This document shows, one piece after another, positions 6,771 to 8,151 of a DNA stretch of 8,151 nt. The notes under the pieces are model-generated. The model was given only the letters and a program-made list of their open reading frames with translations, searched no databases and was not told the origin of the DNA. Each line of letters begins with the position of its first letter. The first letter of the stretch is position 1. Source of the DNA: RGIG5327 sp045612485 (GTDB lineage Bacteria; Verrucomicrobiota; Lentisphaeria; Victivallales; UBA1829); contig JAZKZE010000020.1 of NCBI GenBank assembly GCA_045612485.1, forward strand, positions 1-8,151, in the 5' to 3' direction. Both the position numbers and the translations under genes were made by a program.

Positions 6771-6914
6771 TTTCATACCTTTCTTTCAAACTTTTTTCTT
6801 TATTTGTTTGAGAAATATATTTTTTCTGTTATATTATAATTTAAGCTGAATAATATAAAGAGCAAGAGTAAAAAATGCCATAATATCAAACGATCGTGCC
6901 AAAGAGTGAATTTC
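6771..6914. promoter_or_regulatory. Divergent promoter region of the hydrolase operon and the second AraC gene
   Basis: This AT-rich stretch separates the two divergent starts. For the plus-strand AraC gene, TTGAGA (6808-6813) with TATTAT (6832-6837; 18-bp spacing) or TATATT (6830-6835; 16-bp spacing) is a fair promoter. For the hydrolase, TATAAT on the minus strand (6838-6833) is a possible -10 without a good -35. The two -10 candidates overlap, so the two directions may compete. TGCCA occurs at 6876-6880 and 6897-6901, 21 bp apart; the match is too short to be more than a weak regulator-site candidate. Confidence 0.45.
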
Positions 6915-7760
6915 ATGAAAGATCGCAAAAAAATATTCTGTTATCCGGGCAAAATGTCCCGTTATCTTTCTTTACCCTGTCAGGTTTCGGAATTCGGTTA
7001 TCTGCCGGATCAGCTTATATGGAATGTAAACCGTACTCTCCATGCCCTGTATTTCTGTATCATTCTCAATAGCGAAGGCGGCAGCAGAAGTCTTGTAAAC
7101 GGTCAAATAGCCAAAGCAAAATTCCCCCTGCCCTGTTTGCATATCCATCCTCCGGGAACGGTTCTGCATACCCTGAAAGCAGCCAAACATGATGAGATCT
7201 TTTTTTGCTATACAGGAAAAAACGCCCAATATATGATGGATATGGGTTTTGAAAACACTCATTTTGAGATAACGCCGGAAATCAATGATATTATTTCCCG
7301 TATCCATAAGGAACTTCTGCTGCCGGATACCCCGGCAAAAGCCGATACTCTTGACCTTCTTGCGCTGCAATTTCTTGTTGCCATACGTTCTTCAAAAGAA
7401 ATGCTTACAGAAAAATACAGAGAGGACGGCACACGCTTTCCGGAATTGGTAAGCTATCTTGAGCTGCATTTTAAGGAAGAACTTTCCCTGCCTTTTCTTT
7501 TACAGAAATTCGGTTTTTCCCGCAGGACTTTTTTCCGGCTGTGGAAGAAAAAATACAGTTGTTCCTTTACGGAATATGTGAATGATCTGAAACTTGCTCA
7601 TGCAGAAAAATTATTGACAAGCACTTCACTGTCCATTGAAGAGATCGCCCGTCAAAGTGCCTTTGCCTCTTCCACCTATTTTATCCGCCGTTTCAAAAGA
7701 AAATTTTTTCTTACCCCGGAACTCTACCGGAAACGGAAAAAGAAGCGTTCTTTCCTTTAA
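6915..7760 (+). CDS. AraC-family transcriptional regulator (divergent)
   Basis: A 281-residue regulator, the only plus-strand gene. The N-terminal part (about 20-155) is a cupin-type sensor domain, with H77-I-H79-P-P-G in a strand-rich region. The C-terminal 100 residues carry two helix-turn-helix motifs: SLPFLLQKFGFSRRTFFRLW (191-210) and SIEEIARQSAFASSTYFIRR (240-259), then FKRKFFLTPELYRKR. The usual Gly of the second helix-turn-helix turn (G-F) is Ala-Phe here, and the G-x-S/T-P motif has become F-L-T-P. It shares only the family pattern with the operon AraC protein, and the two sensor halves look unrelated, so they may respond to different signals. The start is ATG 6915, with a modest SD AAGAG (6902-6906) 8 nt upstream; GTG 6906 would overlap that SD. 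The very basic C-terminus (RKRKKKR, 272-278) is unusual. Its divergent position points to control of the hydrolase operon and of itself. Confidence 0.9.
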   Translation: MKDRKKIFCYPGKMSRYLSLPCQVSEFGYLPDQLIWNVNRTLHALYFCIILNSEGGSRSLVNGQIAKAKFPLPCLHIHPPGTVLHTLKAAKHDEIFFCYTGKNAQYMMDMGFENTHFEITPEINDIISRIHKELLLPDTPAKADTLDLLALQFLVAIRSSKEMLTEKYREDGTRFPELVSYLELHFKEELSLPFLLQKFGFSRRTFFRLWKKKYSCSFTEYVNDLKLAHAEKLLTSTSLSIEEIARQSAFASSTYFIRRFKRKFFLTPELYRKRKKKRSFL

Positions 7761-7762
7761 AA

Positions 7763-7829
7763 ATCTTTCCATTTTCTGAACAGGCACAAAAAACTTTCCA
7801 TATCTTCTTTCCGGCAGAATGGAAAAGAT
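7763..7829 (+). terminator. Imperfect inverted repeat after the divergent AraC gene
   Basis: ATCTTTCCATTTTCTG (7763-7778), starting three bases after the stop codon, is nearly complementary to CAGAATGGAAAAGAT (7815-7829). A second arm, TTTCCAT (7795-7801), can pair with the same 3' segment in a shorter alternative stem. The long loop and the lack of a downstream T-run speak against a simple intrinsic terminator; it may instead be an mRNA 3'-end structure. Confidence 0.3.
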
Positions 7830-7870
7830 GAACCACAAAATAAAGGGCAGACAGGAAAAGAAAAATTGTT

Positions 7871-7950
7871 GAGGCAATTTCAAAAGTCATTCAAAAAAAT
7901 CAAAGAGGCGGCTCTGCAAAGAGGTGTGAAGGGTAATTTGAGGCTGCCTC
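7871..7950. repeat. 80-bp MITE-like unit or insertion-sequence remnant
   Basis: The unit begins GAGGCAATTTCAAA (7871-7884) and ends TTTGAGGCTGCCTC (7937-7950); the two ends are inverted repeats matching at 11 of 14 positions. A third GAGGC lies inside (7905-7909), and AGAGGCGGCT (7904-7913) can pair with GGCTGCCTCT (7942-7951), including two G-T pairs. The ends recall, from memory only, the GAGGCTGTCTCAAAA-type termini of some IS1182-like elements. There is no transposase and no obvious target duplication. A 62-codon open frame with a TTG start crosses it but has no recognisable product. Confidence 0.35.
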
Positions 7951-7951
7951 T

Positions 7952-7977
7952 CTGTTATGTTGGAAGTAATATAACAG
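7952..7977. repeat. Hairpin abutting the MITE-like unit
   Basis: CTGTTAT (7952-7958) and ATAACAG (7971-7977) form a perfect 7-bp stem with a 12-nt loop, starting one base after the preceding inverted repeat. A T6 run follows at 7987-7992 on the plus strand, too far for a classical terminator. Confidence 0.4.
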
Positions 7978-8151
7978 CCATCAAGATTTTTTCTGCATTT
8001 ATTCCACAGCTATCCCATAATTTTTCAAAAAACGGGTATTTCCCTTGGGTTTGAACGGGAGAAAATTGATTTTTGAAAAAATTCTTTTGTGAGATTTTTA
8101 TAATGTTGCCTGTTGTAAGCAAAATGTTGAATGGGAAATAAATCAAGTTCC
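7978..8151. other. AT-rich non-coding right end
   Basis: No gene is supported. The stretch holds a loose inverted repeat of A/T runs (about 8019-8032 with 8071-8083) and an isolated TATAAT at 8099-8104 on the plus strand that lacks a well-placed -35. Short open frames on both strands have no clear ribosome site and no recognisable motif. Confidence 0.4.

Noticed and set aside
7866..8054. A 62-codon plus-strand open frame with a TTG start
   Set aside because: An AGGA lies about 9 nt upstream, but the frame crosses the inverted-repeat unit, uses a rare start and shows no recognisable motif. It may be a repeat remnant.
8091..8104. TATAAT near the right edge as a plus-strand promoter
   Set aside because: The nearest TTGAAA is 20 bp upstream, outside the usual spacing, and no gene start follows within the window.
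7955..8146. A 63-codon minus-strand open frame at the right edge
   Set aside because: It overlaps the opposite frame and the hairpin, has no clear ribosome site, and its composition follows the AT-rich DNA.

Overview
The window looks like a chromosomal segment of a Lentisphaerota bacterium (Victivallis-like). This rests on the gene types: several divergent paralogues of short prepilin-like proteins that share the FTLIELLVVIAIIAILA start and a W-H-G-x-G tail, next to a cytoplasmic clan GH-A glycosidase and AraC-type regulators. The assignment is inference from family knowledge and was not tested by any search.

Layout. Apart from one gene, everything is on the minus strand. Reading that strand 5' to 3': a GH39-like glycoside hydrolase with an N-terminal CBM9-like domain (6770-4812); a ten-helix DMT/EamA-type transporter 2 bp behind it (4809-3904); an AraC-family regulator (3845-2946). 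Then come three tandem prepilin-like proteins (2778-1996, 1679-906, 835-95) and the signal peptide of a further exported protein cut by the left edge (58-1). A second AraC-family gene (6915-7760, plus strand) is divergent from the hydrolase. The right end (7761-8151) has no convincing gene but contains several inverted repeats, among them an 80-bp MITE-like unit.

How the genes may work together. The hydrolase, transporter and first AraC gene form a likely operon for taking up and cleaving a glycoside inside the cell. The divergent AraC gene could control the shared 140-bp promoter region. The prepilin-like genes have their own candidate promoters and good Shine-Dalgarno sites, so they are probably expressed as separate small units. 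No pilus or type II secretion motor, ATPase or peptidase gene is visible.

The most unusual points are: the missing Gly at the prepilin cleavage site in all three paralogues, their four conserved cysteines, a hairpin that could cover the ribosome binding site of the operon's AraC gene, a pair of 8-bp direct repeats exactly 21 bp apart upstream of the second prepilin promoter, and the MITE-like element. I found no convincing new defence or mobile system. No tRNA, rRNA, CRISPR array, transposase or phage gene was seen.
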